In this document: piece after piece, positions 7,643-15,504 of the stretch
Position numbering within the stretch: position 1 is the stretch's first letter
Layout: each line of letters begins with the position of its first letter
Assembly (NCBI GenBank): GCA_964651045.1
Contig: CAZYVD010000048.1
Span: forward strand, 1 to 21,738
Length of the DNA: 21,738 bases
Direction of reading: 5' to 3'
DNA from: CAZYVD01 sp964651045
GTDB taxonomy: Bacteria > Zhuqueibacterota > QNDG01 > DSAB01
The notes under the pieces: model-generated
Seen by the model: only the letters and a program-made list of their open reading frames with translations
Told to the model about the DNA's origin: nothing
Databases searched by the model: none
Made by a program: the position numbers and the translations under genes

Positions 7643-8525
7643 ATATCAAACTGAGAAGAAGAGTGCCGACAACACCAAGACTTTCAGGGCTACACTTATC
7701 CTCTGTATCGCCCAGTGTATGCCAGTAAGGATATTCAAAATCAATGATGTCTATTACCGGGATTCCAACCTTAATGAGTTCCAGATGGTCGTCAATGATT
7801 TCACTTCCCTCAGAAAAAATAAACTGATTCAGACCCTTCTGTCTGGCTATTGTCCATACCTTGTATACCAGATCTTCGGCATATCTCAAGGAATTTTTCT
7901 CCATAGGGAGAGTAAGGTCTCTGTCTCCTATCATGTCTATCAGGATTCCATACTGCGGATTAAAATCTGGAGGCAGGTTGTGGGCAAAAAAACGCGAACC
8001 AACACACCATGTCTTATCAATTCCATATGTGCCTGAATCCTCTCCATCGAACAGCACAATGCAGACACCAACTGGCGGTGGATTCTCCTTCATGATCCTT
8101 GCAATCTCAAGAAGAACCGCAACACCAGATGCACCATCATTTGCCCCAAGGATTGGTTTATCTCTGTTTTTCTTGATCGGGTCAAAGTCGGCCCATGGTC
8201 TTGTATCCCAGTGGGCACATAAAAGAATTGGGTTATCCTGATTCCCAAAATAAGCGATCAAATTATTTAATGTAGTTTTTGTTCTAAGTTTCTGATTGCT
8301 GTATAGAAAGGGCTGCCTTTCGACCCTGTCTGCATATTTGCTGAGCTCGTCCACTAAAAATTTTTGACACCTTATGTGTCCTTCCGAGCCAGGATATCTT
8401 GGACCAAAACCGCACTGAATCTTAAGATATCTATATGCACTCTCACTGTCAAATCTTGGAATCTGTGCCACCAGAAAATGACAAGATATAAAATATAGGA
8501 GCAATACGGGGAAAAATCTCTTCAT
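7632..8525 (-). CDS. Exported M28-family, glutaminyl-cyclase-like zinc enzyme
   Basis: A 297-aa protein with an N-terminal signal peptide (hydrophobic 4-20, likely cleavage after LVA-Q), so it probably acts in the periplasm or outside. Metal and catalytic residues of the M28 fold are all visible: His105 (AHWDTRP), bridging Asp130 (GANDGASG), Glu162-Asp163 (FDGED), Asp197 (LIDMIGD) and His269 (YWHTLGDT). The IIDDH (244-247) plus P-W-H-T arrangement is that of glutaminyl-peptide cyclotransferases rather than ordinary aminopeptidases, so I favour an enzyme forming N-terminal pyroglutamate; aminopeptidase activity cannot be excluded. Intriguingly, several exported proteins nearby would begin with Gln after signal cleavage (AQTVDE, TQTVDD, AQNYQ). 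It is the first gene of the minus-strand operon with prmA, deoC and the phosphorylase. The ATG at 8525 has a GGAAG-type SD 9 nt upstream. Confidence 0.87.
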   Translation of the reverse strand: MKRFFPVLLLYFISCHFLVAQIPRFDSESAYRYLKIQCGFGPRYPGSEGHIRCQKFLVDELSKYADRVERQPFLYSNQKLRTKTTLNNLIAYFGNQDNPILLCAHWDTRPWADFDPIKKNRDKPILGANDGASGVAVLLEIARIMKENPPPVGVCIVLFDGEDSGTYGIDKTWCVGSRFFAHNLPPDFNPQYGILIDMIGDRDLTLPMEKNSLRYAEDLVYKVWTIARQKGLNQFIFSEGSEIIDDHLELIKVGIPVIDIIDFEYPYWHTLGDTEDKCSPESLGVVGTLLLSLIYEH

Positions 8526-8559
8526 CTTTACAATCTTCCAATCTTTGTTTTTTAAATGT

Positions 8560-8588
8560 ATTGAAAAATAGATTCAATGTCAACATTG
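8560..8588. promoter_or_regulatory. Nested inverted repeats in the divergent M28/folC promoter region
   Basis: ATTGAA (8560-8565) pairs with TTCAAT (8573-8578), and the overlapping CAATGT (8575-8580) pairs with ACATTG (8583-8588) across a CA dinucleotide, giving the 14-bp palindrome CAATGTCAACATTG. The site is 35-63 nt upstream of the M28 start and 40-68 nt upstream of folC. It is well placed for a dimeric repressor acting on both directions, but AT-rich sequence makes chance palindromes common. Confidence 0.35.
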
Positions 8589-8627
8589 GTACTTGTATTA
8601 GATTTAAAATTTAACTAATTTTTATAC

Positions 8628-9920
8628 ATGAAAAAGACAAACAATGACAAACTCATCGATTTTCTATATTCAAGAAAGGCAAGCGGCAGAAAACTGGGGC
8701 TGGAAAATATCCGCAATTTTCTTCATCTCATAGGAAATCCCCAGGATAGTTTTCCATCAATACACATTGCCGGAACAAACGGAAAAGGCTCTACTGCAGC
8801 AATTCTGGAATCGATTCTGCGTCATTCCGGCCTCAGGACCGGGCTCTATACCTCACCTCATCTAATAGATGTCAGAGAGAGAATAAAGATATGTGGAAAA
8901 TCGATCCCCTTTAGCGATTTAATTACTTTTCTCTCTCATTACAAATCTCTCATAGAGATTACAGATATCTCATTTTTTGAGATTCTTACTGCACTGGCTT
9001 TTACTTATTTTAAAGAAAAGAATGTAGATATAGCTGTCTTAGAGACTGGTCTTGGAGGAAGACTCGATGCAACAAATCTGGTCAATCCTGTATTAACTGT
9101 TATCACAGAAATAGGAAAAGATCACACAAAGACTCTGGGAAGAACCCTCAAATCTATCACAAAAGAAAAGGCCGGTATACTTAAACCTGAAGTCCTGTGT
9201 GTTGCTGGCATCACTAAAAAGAGAGTCAAAAAACTCCTGTCCCCATTGTGTGATGAGAATGGAATCCCTGTTGTGTTCAGTAAGGAATCGGTGAGAATAT
9301 CAAACATACGTCTTTCAAAGCATGGAAGCATGTTTGACCTCAAGAGTAAAAGTTTTCATCTCTCAAATCTTTTCCTTCGACTCGCAGGTCGCCATCAAAT
9401 CTTAAATTGTTCCACTGCGATTCAAGCTGTCGAGGAACTTAAAAAGAAGGGCTGGAAAATTTCTGAAAACGGGATCCGTGCAGGTCTTAAAAATGTGGAG
9501 TGGCGAGGCAGACTAGAACTTCTCTGCGAAGATCCAACAATAGTTGTCGACTCTGCACACAACCCCATGGGAATAGATACGCTTGTAGATGCACTCAATA
9601 CAATCTATAAATATAGAAGTTTGATTCTGATATTCGGGGTTCTGAAAGATAAAGACTACAGAAAAATGTTTCAAAAAATAGCCCCGCTTGCAAACAGAAT
9701 CATTCTTACAAAGCCTCTTAGCGATCGTGCCCTCGAACCAGAAGCGATTCTTTCGCTTCCACAATCGAAAAACAAGGAGATCGAAATAATCCCTATCATA
9801 CGCAAGGCACTCTTTCATGCCATAAAAATTGCCACTAAAAATGATATTGTGGTTGCAGCAGGATCTATCTATTTTGCAGGAGAAGTACTTAGAATCTGGG
9901 ACGAATCAAAAATAAAATAA
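8628..9920 (+). CDS. folC: Folylpolyglutamate synthase / dihydrofolate synthase
   Basis: Mur-ligase-family enzyme that adds glutamate to folates and, in bifunctional members, to dihydropteroate; ATP-dependent and cytoplasmic. The 430-aa protein shows the P-loop AGTNGKGST (about 48-56), LETGLGGRLDATN (137-149), EKAGILKP with the Mur-type conserved lysine (Lys180), WRGRLE (291-296) and DSAHNP (307-312, usually DGAHNP). Length is normal. The ATG at 8628 has no recognisable SD and the upstream sequence is AT-rich, so initiation may be weak or leaderless; no alternative start looks better. It stands alone on the + strand, divergent from the M28-prmA-deo operon, and ends at a hairpin shared with the convergent operon. 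Confidence 0.95.
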   Translation: MKKTNNDKLIDFLYSRKASGRKLGLENIRNFLHLIGNPQDSFPSIHIAGTNGKGSTAAILESILRHSGLRTGLYTSPHLIDVRERIKICGKSIPFSDLITFLSHYKSLIEITDISFFEILTALAFTYFKEKNVDIAVLETGLGGRLDATNLVNPVLTVITEIGKDHTKTLGRTLKSITKEKAGILKPEVLCVAGITKKRVKKLLSPLCDENGIPVVFSKESVRISNIRLSKHGSMFDLKSKSFHLSNLFLRLAGRHQILNCSTAIQAVEELKKKGWKISENGIRAGLKNVEWRGRLELLCEDPTIVVDSAHNPMGIDTLVDALNTIYKYRSLILIFGVLKDKDYRKMFQKIAPLANRIILTKPLSDRALEPEAILSLPQSKNKEIEIIPIIRKALFHAIKIATKNDIVVAAGSIYFAGEVLRIWDESKIK

Positions 9921-9962
9921 AAAGGGTTATATCAGAAGTCAAACCTCTGATACAACCCTTTT
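9920..9962. terminator. Bidirectional intrinsic terminator between folC and the propeller operon
   Basis: AAAAGGGTT (9920-9928) pairs with AACCCTTTT (9954-9962), and TATCAGA pairs with TCTGATA inside it after one A/C mismatch, with a short loop. On the minus strand the hairpin is followed by TTTTTATTTTATTTTT-like sequence (towards 9905), strong for the propeller operon. On the + strand the tail is TTTTGTGCTTT, weaker but usable for folC. The hairpin starts on the last base of the folC stop codon. Confidence 0.85.
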
Positions 9963-9981
9963 GTGCTTTATGAGCCTGGAC

Positions 9982-12900
9982 TCAACTATTCTCTTGTTTT
10001 TTGTCCCACTGCTCTTTTGTCATTACCTTAATTGGTTCCATCTTTTTCTTGGTTAGTGCCCTGTTGACTCCGGGAAGCTCCTTTTTTATGAAATCTTCAA
10101 ATTTTGCGCTTGCCCTTTCAATCTCCTTCTCAAGAAGTGTGGTTCTCTCTATCTGAGTCTGTGTAGGACGGCCGGCATACTGTACAACAGATCCATAAAG
10201 GCCAACCACCTTTTCACGCAGCTTCTCCTCACCACTTATTCCGCCACTCTGAGTTGCCACAATCGATTTGTTGAGCTCGTCGAGTCTATCTGCAAACGAT
10301 TCAAGAAGTTTTCTAACCTTGTCTTTCTTTTTCATCCCCTCAGCCTTCTTCTTTGCCTGGTCTCTTGCATCGATCATTGCCTCAGATACGTATGCCAGTC
10401 TCTCCTGCATTCCATAGAGCTTCCATACTATTTTATCTCTGAGAGCCCTGTCTGCTGCAGAGTGTGGAGAATCGGGATCTGCCATAATCTTTATCTCTGT
10501 TGTATAGGTCTTCTTCCCCTTTATAAGTTTAACCTTGTATGTGCCTTCTGGCACAGTTGGCCCCAGCAGTGCACCGCCTGCGAGTACAGGAGACCTTGGA
10601 ACCTTTGGAGGCTTAAGCCTCATCGCCCACTCTACTATGTTGATCCCTCTTCTCTTTCCACCTGGAAGTGTCTTGATGAGCTTGTCATCAGAATTATAAA
10701 TCTCTATTCGCATATCGCCAAAGATATGGCGCTTCTTCATATAGTAGATTATCTTTGCAGCCTCTTTAGGATTCTGGCCAACAAATTCATCTCCTCCTGG
10801 CCAGTACTGAGAACCCATAGATGTTTTTACTATTGTTGGTTTGGAGGGTAAAAATGCTATCTCTGAACTAAGTAGCTCTCTGGATATGTGACGTATTGGT
10901 GTTATGTCATCAATGATATAGATGCCGCGTCCATGAGTTGCCAAAATTACATCCGATTCTCGCGGATGAATAGCAATATCCATCACAGAAACATTTGGAA
11001 GATTGCCAGTAAATTGTGCCCACTGGTTTCCACCATCTATAGTAATAAAGAGCCCAAACTCTGTTCCAACAAAAAGAAGATCTTTGTTGACAAAATCCTC
11101 TTTGATTACGTGAGCATATCCCTTTATCTGTTCTGTGGCAATACTCTGCCAGCTCTTACCATAGTCGGTAGTCTTGTAGATATAGGTATTCATGTCGCCT
11201 GTCATGTGTCCATCAAATGTCACATATGCCGTTGCCTCATCAAAATGGCTTGCCTCAACAGATGAACACCATGTGCAGCTCGGCAGACCTGAGATATTTC
11301 CGACTACATTTTCCCACGACTTTCCGCCATTTGTGGTAATCTGAAGATTACCATCATCTGTACCAACCCAGATGATTTTTTCGTTCATGGGGGATTCACT
11401 TATGGTAAAGATTGTACAGTGGTTTTCTGCACCCGAATTGTCGATTGTTAGGCCACCAGATTCCGACTGCTTTAGTTTCTCTGGATCATTTGTTGTAAGG
11501 TCATCTGAAATTCTTACCCACGACTCACCCTTATCAGTGCTGTAGAAGAGAAACTGTGCACCGATGTAAATTTTACCAGGTCTGTTTGGACTCATTGCAA
11601 TAGGTGTATTCCAGTTAAACCGATATTCTGGTTCGCCTTCTTTTGGTGCAGGCTTTATATCTTTAACTTCACGAGTCTTAAGATGAACACGCTGGATATT
11701 CCCCTCCTGCCACTCGCTGTATATTATAGAGTTGTCCGTTGGATCGGCAAAAACACAGAACCCATCTCCACCTCCAACATTTTCCCAGTCTTTATTTTCA
11801 ATGCCATCTGGACTCTTTGAAGGGCCGAACCAAGAACCATTATCCTGCAATCCGCCATATACATTATATGGCTTCTGCATGTCACAGCTAACATGATAAA
11901 ACTGAGACACTGGAAGACTTCTGAGAAATCTCCATGAAAAACCCTTGTCATAAGAAACATATACTCCGCCATCTGTACCCGTTAGGAGATGTGAAGGATT
12001 GTTGGGATTTATCCAAATTGCATGAATATCTGGATGCACACCTGCGCCCGACTGCCTAAACGATTTTCCTCCATCGCTGCTTATCATTATCATGTATGCT
12101 GTTTTATATATTGTATTGTAATCCTTGGGATCTACTCGCATAAAGCTAAAATAAAATGGACGGTATAACACGTTACTTGCAGAAGTTACCTTTGTCCACG
12201 TATGGCCGTAATCATCGGACATGAACAGACCCGACTCCTTCTTCTTTGCCTCAACACTGGCATACAGCCTGCCAGGACGAGAAGGCGCGGCAGCAATTGC
12301 AATTCTTCCCAGCTCACCCTCCGGAAGCCCATTTGTTAGCTTTGTCCAGTTCTTTCCTCCATCGATACTCTTATAAAGACCGCTTCCTGGACCACCAGAT
12401 TTAAAGAAATAGGGCCAGCGCCTGAACTGCCACATTGCGGCATAAATGATGGTTGGTTCCTGTGGATCCATCTCAAGATCGGCACAGCCGGTATTTTCAT
12501 CTATGTAGAGAATCCTCTCCCAGCTCTTGCCTCCATCTGTCGTCTTGTATACACCCCTCTCTTCATTTCCATTCCACAGGTGTCCCATTGCAGCAACATA
12601 CACAATGTTTGGATCATCAGGATCTATGAGTATGTCTGCGATCCTTTCACTCTCCTTCAGTCCCATAAGCTGCCAGTTATCTCCGCCATCTGTGGATTTA
12701 AAGACTCCTCCACCAACAGATACACTGTTGCGAACCCAGCACTCTCCTGTTCCTACCCAGACCGTGTCGGGATGGGCCTGATCAATCTTTATTGTGCCAA
12801 TAGATTGAATGTGTTTGTCGAAGATTGGTTTGAATCTGTTTCCCCCATCTTTTGACTTCCATATTCCACCATTTGCCGTACCAACATAAATTATATTTGG

Positions 12901-13086
12901 ATTTTTATTTACCGCATCAATTACACTTATGCGGCCGCTCATCACAGCCGGTCCAATCGACCTCGCCTCTAATGCACCAAATGTATATGAGTCGATCTTA
13001 ATCTGGCCAGCAGATCCATCGCTTCCAAATGCTCTCATACAGCAGAGTACAATAATGGATAATATAAATAAAATTTTTACTTTCAT
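9982..13086 (-). CDS. Secreted BNR/sortilin (VPS10)-type beta-propeller protein with C-terminal Ig-like and helical region
   Basis: 1034-aa exported protein; the signal peptide is about residues 1-21 with likely cleavage near AFG-S and no convincing lipobox. The body, about 40-760, is a beta-propeller built from BNR/Asp-box repeats; I count about eleven S/T-x-D-x-G-x-x-W/F motifs (KSKDGGNRF, KSTDGGDNW, KTTDGGKSW, KSIDGGKNW, STDKGESW and others). Then comes a FlgD-like Ig segment (EIYNSDDKLIKTL ... VPEGTYKVKL, about 790-880) and a Lys/Glu-rich helical tail ending near IKVMTKEQWDKK. Such roughly 1000-residue proteins recur in Acidobacteria-like and FCB-like genomes, often annotated as sialidase or glycosyl hydrolase, but there is no evidence for hydrolase activity here. 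Unlike the neighbouring 1070-aa protein it has no terminal sorting tag. It is last in an operon behind three LolA-like genes (41-nt gap), with AGGAGG 10 nt before the ATG. Function unknown. Confidence 0.88.
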   Translation of the reverse strand: MKVKILFILSIIVLCCMRAFGSDGSAGQIKIDSYTFGALEARSIGPAVMSGRISVIDAVNKNPNIIYVGTANGGIWKSKDGGNRFKPIFDKHIQSIGTIKIDQAHPDTVWVGTGECWVRNSVSVGGGVFKSTDGGDNWQLMGLKESERIADILIDPDDPNIVYVAAMGHLWNGNEERGVYKTTDGGKSWERILYIDENTGCADLEMDPQEPTIIYAAMWQFRRWPYFFKSGGPGSGLYKSIDGGKNWTKLTNGLPEGELGRIAIAAAPSRPGRLYASVEAKKKESGLFMSDDYGHTWTKVTSASNVLYRPFYFSFMRVDPKDYNTIYKTAYMIMISSDGGKSFRQSGAGVHPDIHAIWINPNNPSHLLTGTDGGVYVSYDKGFSWRFLRSLPVSQFYHVSCDMQKPYNVYGGLQDNGSWFGPSKSPDGIENKDWENVGGGDGFCVFADPTDNSIIYSEWQEGNIQRVHLKTREVKDIKPAPKEGEPEYRFNWNTPIAMSPNRPGKIYIGAQFLFYSTDKGESWVRISDDLTTNDPEKLKQSESGGLTIDNSGAENHCTIFTISESPMNEKIIWVGTDDGNLQITTNGGKSWENVVGNISGLPSCTWCSSVEASHFDEATAYVTFDGHMTGDMNTYIYKTTDYGKSWQSIATEQIKGYAHVIKEDFVNKDLLFVGTEFGLFITIDGGNQWAQFTGNLPNVSVMDIAIHPRESDVILATHGRGIYIIDDITPIRHISRELLSSEIAFLPSKPTIVKTSMGSQYWPGGDEFVGQNPKEAAKIIYYMKKRHIFGDMRIEIYNSDDKLIKTLPGGKRRGINIVEWAMRLKPPKVPRSPVLAGGALLGPTVPEGTYKVKLIKGKKTYTTEIKIMADPDSPHSAADRALRDKIVWKLYGMQERLAYVSEAMIDARDQAKKKAEGMKKKDKVRKLLESFADRLDELNKSIVATQSGGISGEEKLREKVVGLYGSVVQYAGRPTQTQIERTTLLEKEIERASAKFEDFIKKELPGVNRALTKKKMEPIKVMTKEQWDKKQENS

Positions 13087-13127
13087 TAATCTGTTCCTCC
13101 TTATTTAGAGTTTAAATTCTGAATGTA

Positions 13128-13883
13128 TCAGCCTTTACTTTCTGGCATATTGAAGATCGAGTCATCAATGTCTACATTCAACTCTACTTTCTCAATCTTT
13201 ATTGTCATTATGGTATTGCCACCAACTCTATTTTCGAAGGAGTGTGGCATTAAAATTCCATCAACCTCCTTGAAATCACTAAAGTATTGATCTAATTCAT
13301 ACGTATTCCCCTGCTCTTCTGCTGTTGACGAAATCTTGAGTTCAACATAGTACTCACTGTCAAGATAGTAGTAGACTACATCTCCATTCTTGAGTGTAAC
13401 CTTCAATTTGTATGTTTCACTTCCTTCAACATCTTCTTTTCCTATAAGCTCAATCTTATGACCCTTCTTTTTATAATCTACAAGCGGTCCATCAATATCC
13501 GCATTGAGCATCAAATCCCTTGCCTCTTTACCAGTTAGTTCATGTGCACTCAAATCTCCCATAAAGGGAAATATCTGCCATGCCGTTTTTCCATCATATG
13601 CATTTACAAGTGACATGCCCTGAATTGTTGCCTCCATGCGAAATTTATTTGGCCGCTTATTTATGACTACAACAGGAAACTCAAATTCCATGCCCATCTC
13701 TGTTCTTGTTCCAGTACCTGTTACCCTGATTGTCTTGATAGATTTTAAATTCTCATATCCACCCTTAGCCTCAATATATTTGGAAATTATCTCATCTACT
13801 GTTTGAGCAAAAGAAGTTGCCGTAAAGAAGGTTAACAGCACAAAAAATGCAAAAAATATTAGAGAAGATTTTGTCTTTAGCAT
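13128..13883 (-). CDS. Exported LolA-like protein, third tandem paralog
   Basis: About 251 aa with a signal peptide ending TSFA-Q and a mature start QTVDEII. It shares with its two upstream neighbours the blocks IEAKGGYE, KRPNKFRMEA, AYDGKTAW, DYKKKG..ELIGKE, MPHSFE and DDSIFNMP. Such proteins are commonly annotated as outer-membrane lipoprotein-sorting (LolA/LppX fold) proteins, whose fold is a curved half-barrel that holds acyl chains; the fold call is from family resemblance. No lipobox, so probably soluble periplasmic. An in-frame ATG at 13898 exists, but a GGAGGG SD lies 7 nt before the ATG at 13883, so the shorter start is preferred. It precedes the propeller gene by 41 nt. Confidence 0.8.
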   Translation of the reverse strand: MLKTKSSLIFFAFFVLLTFFTATSFAQTVDEIISKYIEAKGGYENLKSIKTIRVTGTGTRTEMGMEFEFPVVVINKRPNKFRMEATIQGMSLVNAYDGKTAWQIFPFMGDLSAHELTGKEARDLMLNADIDGPLVDYKKKGHKIELIGKEDVEGSETYKLKVTLKNGDVVYYYLDSEYYVELKISSTAEEQGNTYELDQYFSDFKEVDGILMPHSFENRVGGNTIMTIKIEKVELNVDIDDSIFNMPESKG

Positions 13884-13890
13884 TGAGTTG

Positions 13891-13896
13891 CCCTCC
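13891..13896 (-). promoter_or_regulatory. Shine-Dalgarno site fixing the third LolA-like start
   Basis: GGAGGG on the minus strand sits 7 nt before the ATG at 13883 and overlaps the alternative ATG at 13898, which makes the longer start unlikely. Confidence 0.65.
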
Positions 13897-13947
13897 ATTT
13901 TGACTGTTTTGATTCAAGCACTGAAAAAACGTCAGAACTCTTTCAAT

Positions 13948-14682
13948 CTACTTTTCCTGTTTCTTGGGCATTACAAATATAGAATCATCGATCTCAGGAT
14001 TTATCTCTATCTTCTCAATAGTAGTCTGTATGGATGGAGTTTGCGTTCCCTTCTGTTCTATTGAATGCGCAATCATCATACCACCGAACTCCTTGTAGTC
14101 ACTATAATATGCTTCCTGCTCAACTTCCTGATCACCTAAAAGAAACTTTGTGATCGACTTCAATTCAAGAAAGCATTCAGGATCAATAAAATAGTAGATT
14201 ATTGATCCGCCCTTCTGAACAACCTTGATCTTATATACCTCAGATCCTTCCATATCCACCTTTCCAATCAGTTCCACACTGTTGCCCTTCTTTTTATAGT
14301 CCATAAGCGGACCATCAAAATCGGAATTTTCCTTTATCACTTTCTGCTCTTCCTGAGACATTTCCTGAGGCGTAGAATCACCTGAAAAGGGATTGATGGT
14401 CCATGCCTTTTCGCCGTCAAATGCCCTGATCAGCTTCATACCCTGAATCTCTGCCTCCATACGAAATTTGTTTGGTCTCTTCCTAATCATGGTCATCTTA
14501 AACTCCATGCCCATCTGTGTGGCATTTGCTGTAATCTTTAAGGAATTTACAGATTTTAATTTTTCATAACCACCCTTTGCTTCTATATTTTTCGCTATGA
14601 TCTCATCTACAGTCTGAGCAAAGGCTAAGCCTGTTAAAAGCACAAAAATAAAAATTGCAAGAGATGTTTTTCTAACTTTCAT
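13948..14682 (-). CDS. Exported LolA-like protein, second tandem paralog
   Basis: 244 aa with a signal peptide (cleavage after LAFA, mature QTVDEIIAKNIEAKGGYEKL). It has the same block order as its neighbours: KRPNKFRMEAEIQG, AFDGEKAWTINP, DYKKKGNSVELIGK, YYSDYKEFGG, AHSIE, DDSIFVMP. It is closest to the third copy in the N-terminal half by eye (MGMEF, RPNKFRMEA), suggesting that these two arose by the later duplication. No lipobox, so a soluble periplasmic lipid-binding-type protein is the best guess. The ATG has an AGGAG SD 8 nt upstream; the gap to the next gene is longer than usual for tight coupling (64 nt from stop to the preferred start). Confidence 0.82.
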   Translation of the reverse strand: MKVRKTSLAIFIFVLLTGLAFAQTVDEIIAKNIEAKGGYEKLKSVNSLKITANATQMGMEFKMTMIRKRPNKFRMEAEIQGMKLIRAFDGEKAWTINPFSGDSTPQEMSQEEQKVIKENSDFDGPLMDYKKKGNSVELIGKVDMEGSEVYKIKVVQKGGSIIYYFIDPECFLELKSITKFLLGDQEVEQEAYYSDYKEFGGMMIAHSIEQKGTQTPSIQTTIEKIEINPEIDDSIFVMPKKQEK

Positions 14683-14712
14683 CTTTAATCTCCTCTATTA
14701 TTTATTATTTTT

Positions 14713-15444
14713 TTAGTGTTCTATTTTACTCTCCTGTGGCATCCTGAAAATTTCATCGTCTACATCAACATTAAAATCTACCTGATCTATTACTATCTGA
14801 TATTGTGTATAACCACCAATCTTTCCTTCGATGGAATGTGGTATCATTACTCCATCCACCTCCTTATAATCACTGTAGTAGTTATCGAGCTCAACCTCTT
14901 CTCCATTAATGTTCATTACAACAGTCGATTTCAATTCAATACAATAATCAGTATCAAGGTAATGATAAATCACATCTCCGTTCTTTCTCGTTACCCTTAA
15001 TTTATACACCTCTGTTCCTTCCATTTCCTCCTTTCCAATGAGTTCTGCCCTGTTTCCCTTTTTCTTGTAATCAACGATATCACCTTCGAAATCGGATTGA
15101 GCCATGACCTCCTCTGCTTCAAAACCGCTCAAACTCTGGGGATCAGGACTTCCCATTAATGGATTTATTGTCCATGCAATCTTACCATCATAGGCCCTTA
15201 TTATCTTCTGGCCCTGATATTCTCCCTCCTGCCTTATGAGATTAGGACGCTTCTGGTACATTGTAAATTCCACCTCTTCCTCGCCTATTATGTATAACCC
15301 CTCTGTCTTTATGGTTTTCAATTTTTTTAGCTTCTCATACCCTCCTCTTGCCTCGATATTTTTCTTTATTATGTCATCAACAGTCTGGGTAAAGGCAGGA
15401 AATGTAAAAAGGATTAACAAAAAAGTAGTAAATTTTTTTCTCAT
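14713..15444 (-). CDS. Exported LolA-like protein, first tandem paralog
   Basis: 243 aa with a signal peptide ending PAFT-Q and mature QTVDDIIKKNIEARGGYEKL. It shares AYDGKIAWTINP, DYKKKGNRAELIGKEEMEGTE, IPHSIEG and DDEIFRMP with the following two paralogs and is more divergent at KRPNLIRQEGEYQG. First gene of the apparent operon, with a strong GGAGGT SD about 6 nt before the ATG. The 236-nt region upstream is the likely promoter. The role is probably handling a lipid or acylated protein in the periplasm, an inference from the LolA-like family only; the symbol lolA is not given because a true LolA is normally single-copy and paired with LolB or LolCDE, none of which is visible. Confidence 0.82.
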   Translation of the reverse strand: MRKKFTTFLLILFTFPAFTQTVDDIIKKNIEARGGYEKLKKLKTIKTEGLYIIGEEEVEFTMYQKRPNLIRQEGEYQGQKIIRAYDGKIAWTINPLMGSPDPQSLSGFEAEEVMAQSDFEGDIVDYKKKGNRAELIGKEEMEGTEVYKLRVTRKNGDVIYHYLDTDYCIELKSTVVMNINGEEVELDNYYSDYKEVDGVMIPHSIEGKIGGYTQYQIVIDQVDFNVDVDDEIFRMPQESKIEH

Positions 15445-15504
15445 ACTCTACCTCCACGACTTTGTATAAAGTGTATGAAATTTTTTACGCATTATGCCTG
15501 AGAT

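Noticed and set aside
7861..8241. Open frames on the + strand opposite the M28 gene and similar antisense frames elsewhere
   Set aside because: They lie opposite well-supported conserved genes, have no SD and no recognisable protein features, and are most simply shadow frames.
7632..8525. Lipoprotein signal in the M28 enzyme (YFISC)
   Set aside because: The residues before Cys15 do not fit a lipobox, and a signal peptidase I site after LVA is more convincing.
9982..13086. Sialidase assignment from the Asp-box repeats
   Set aside because: Asp boxes occur in many propellers; no sialidase Arg triad or FRIP-type motif was recognised, so no hydrolase function is claimed.
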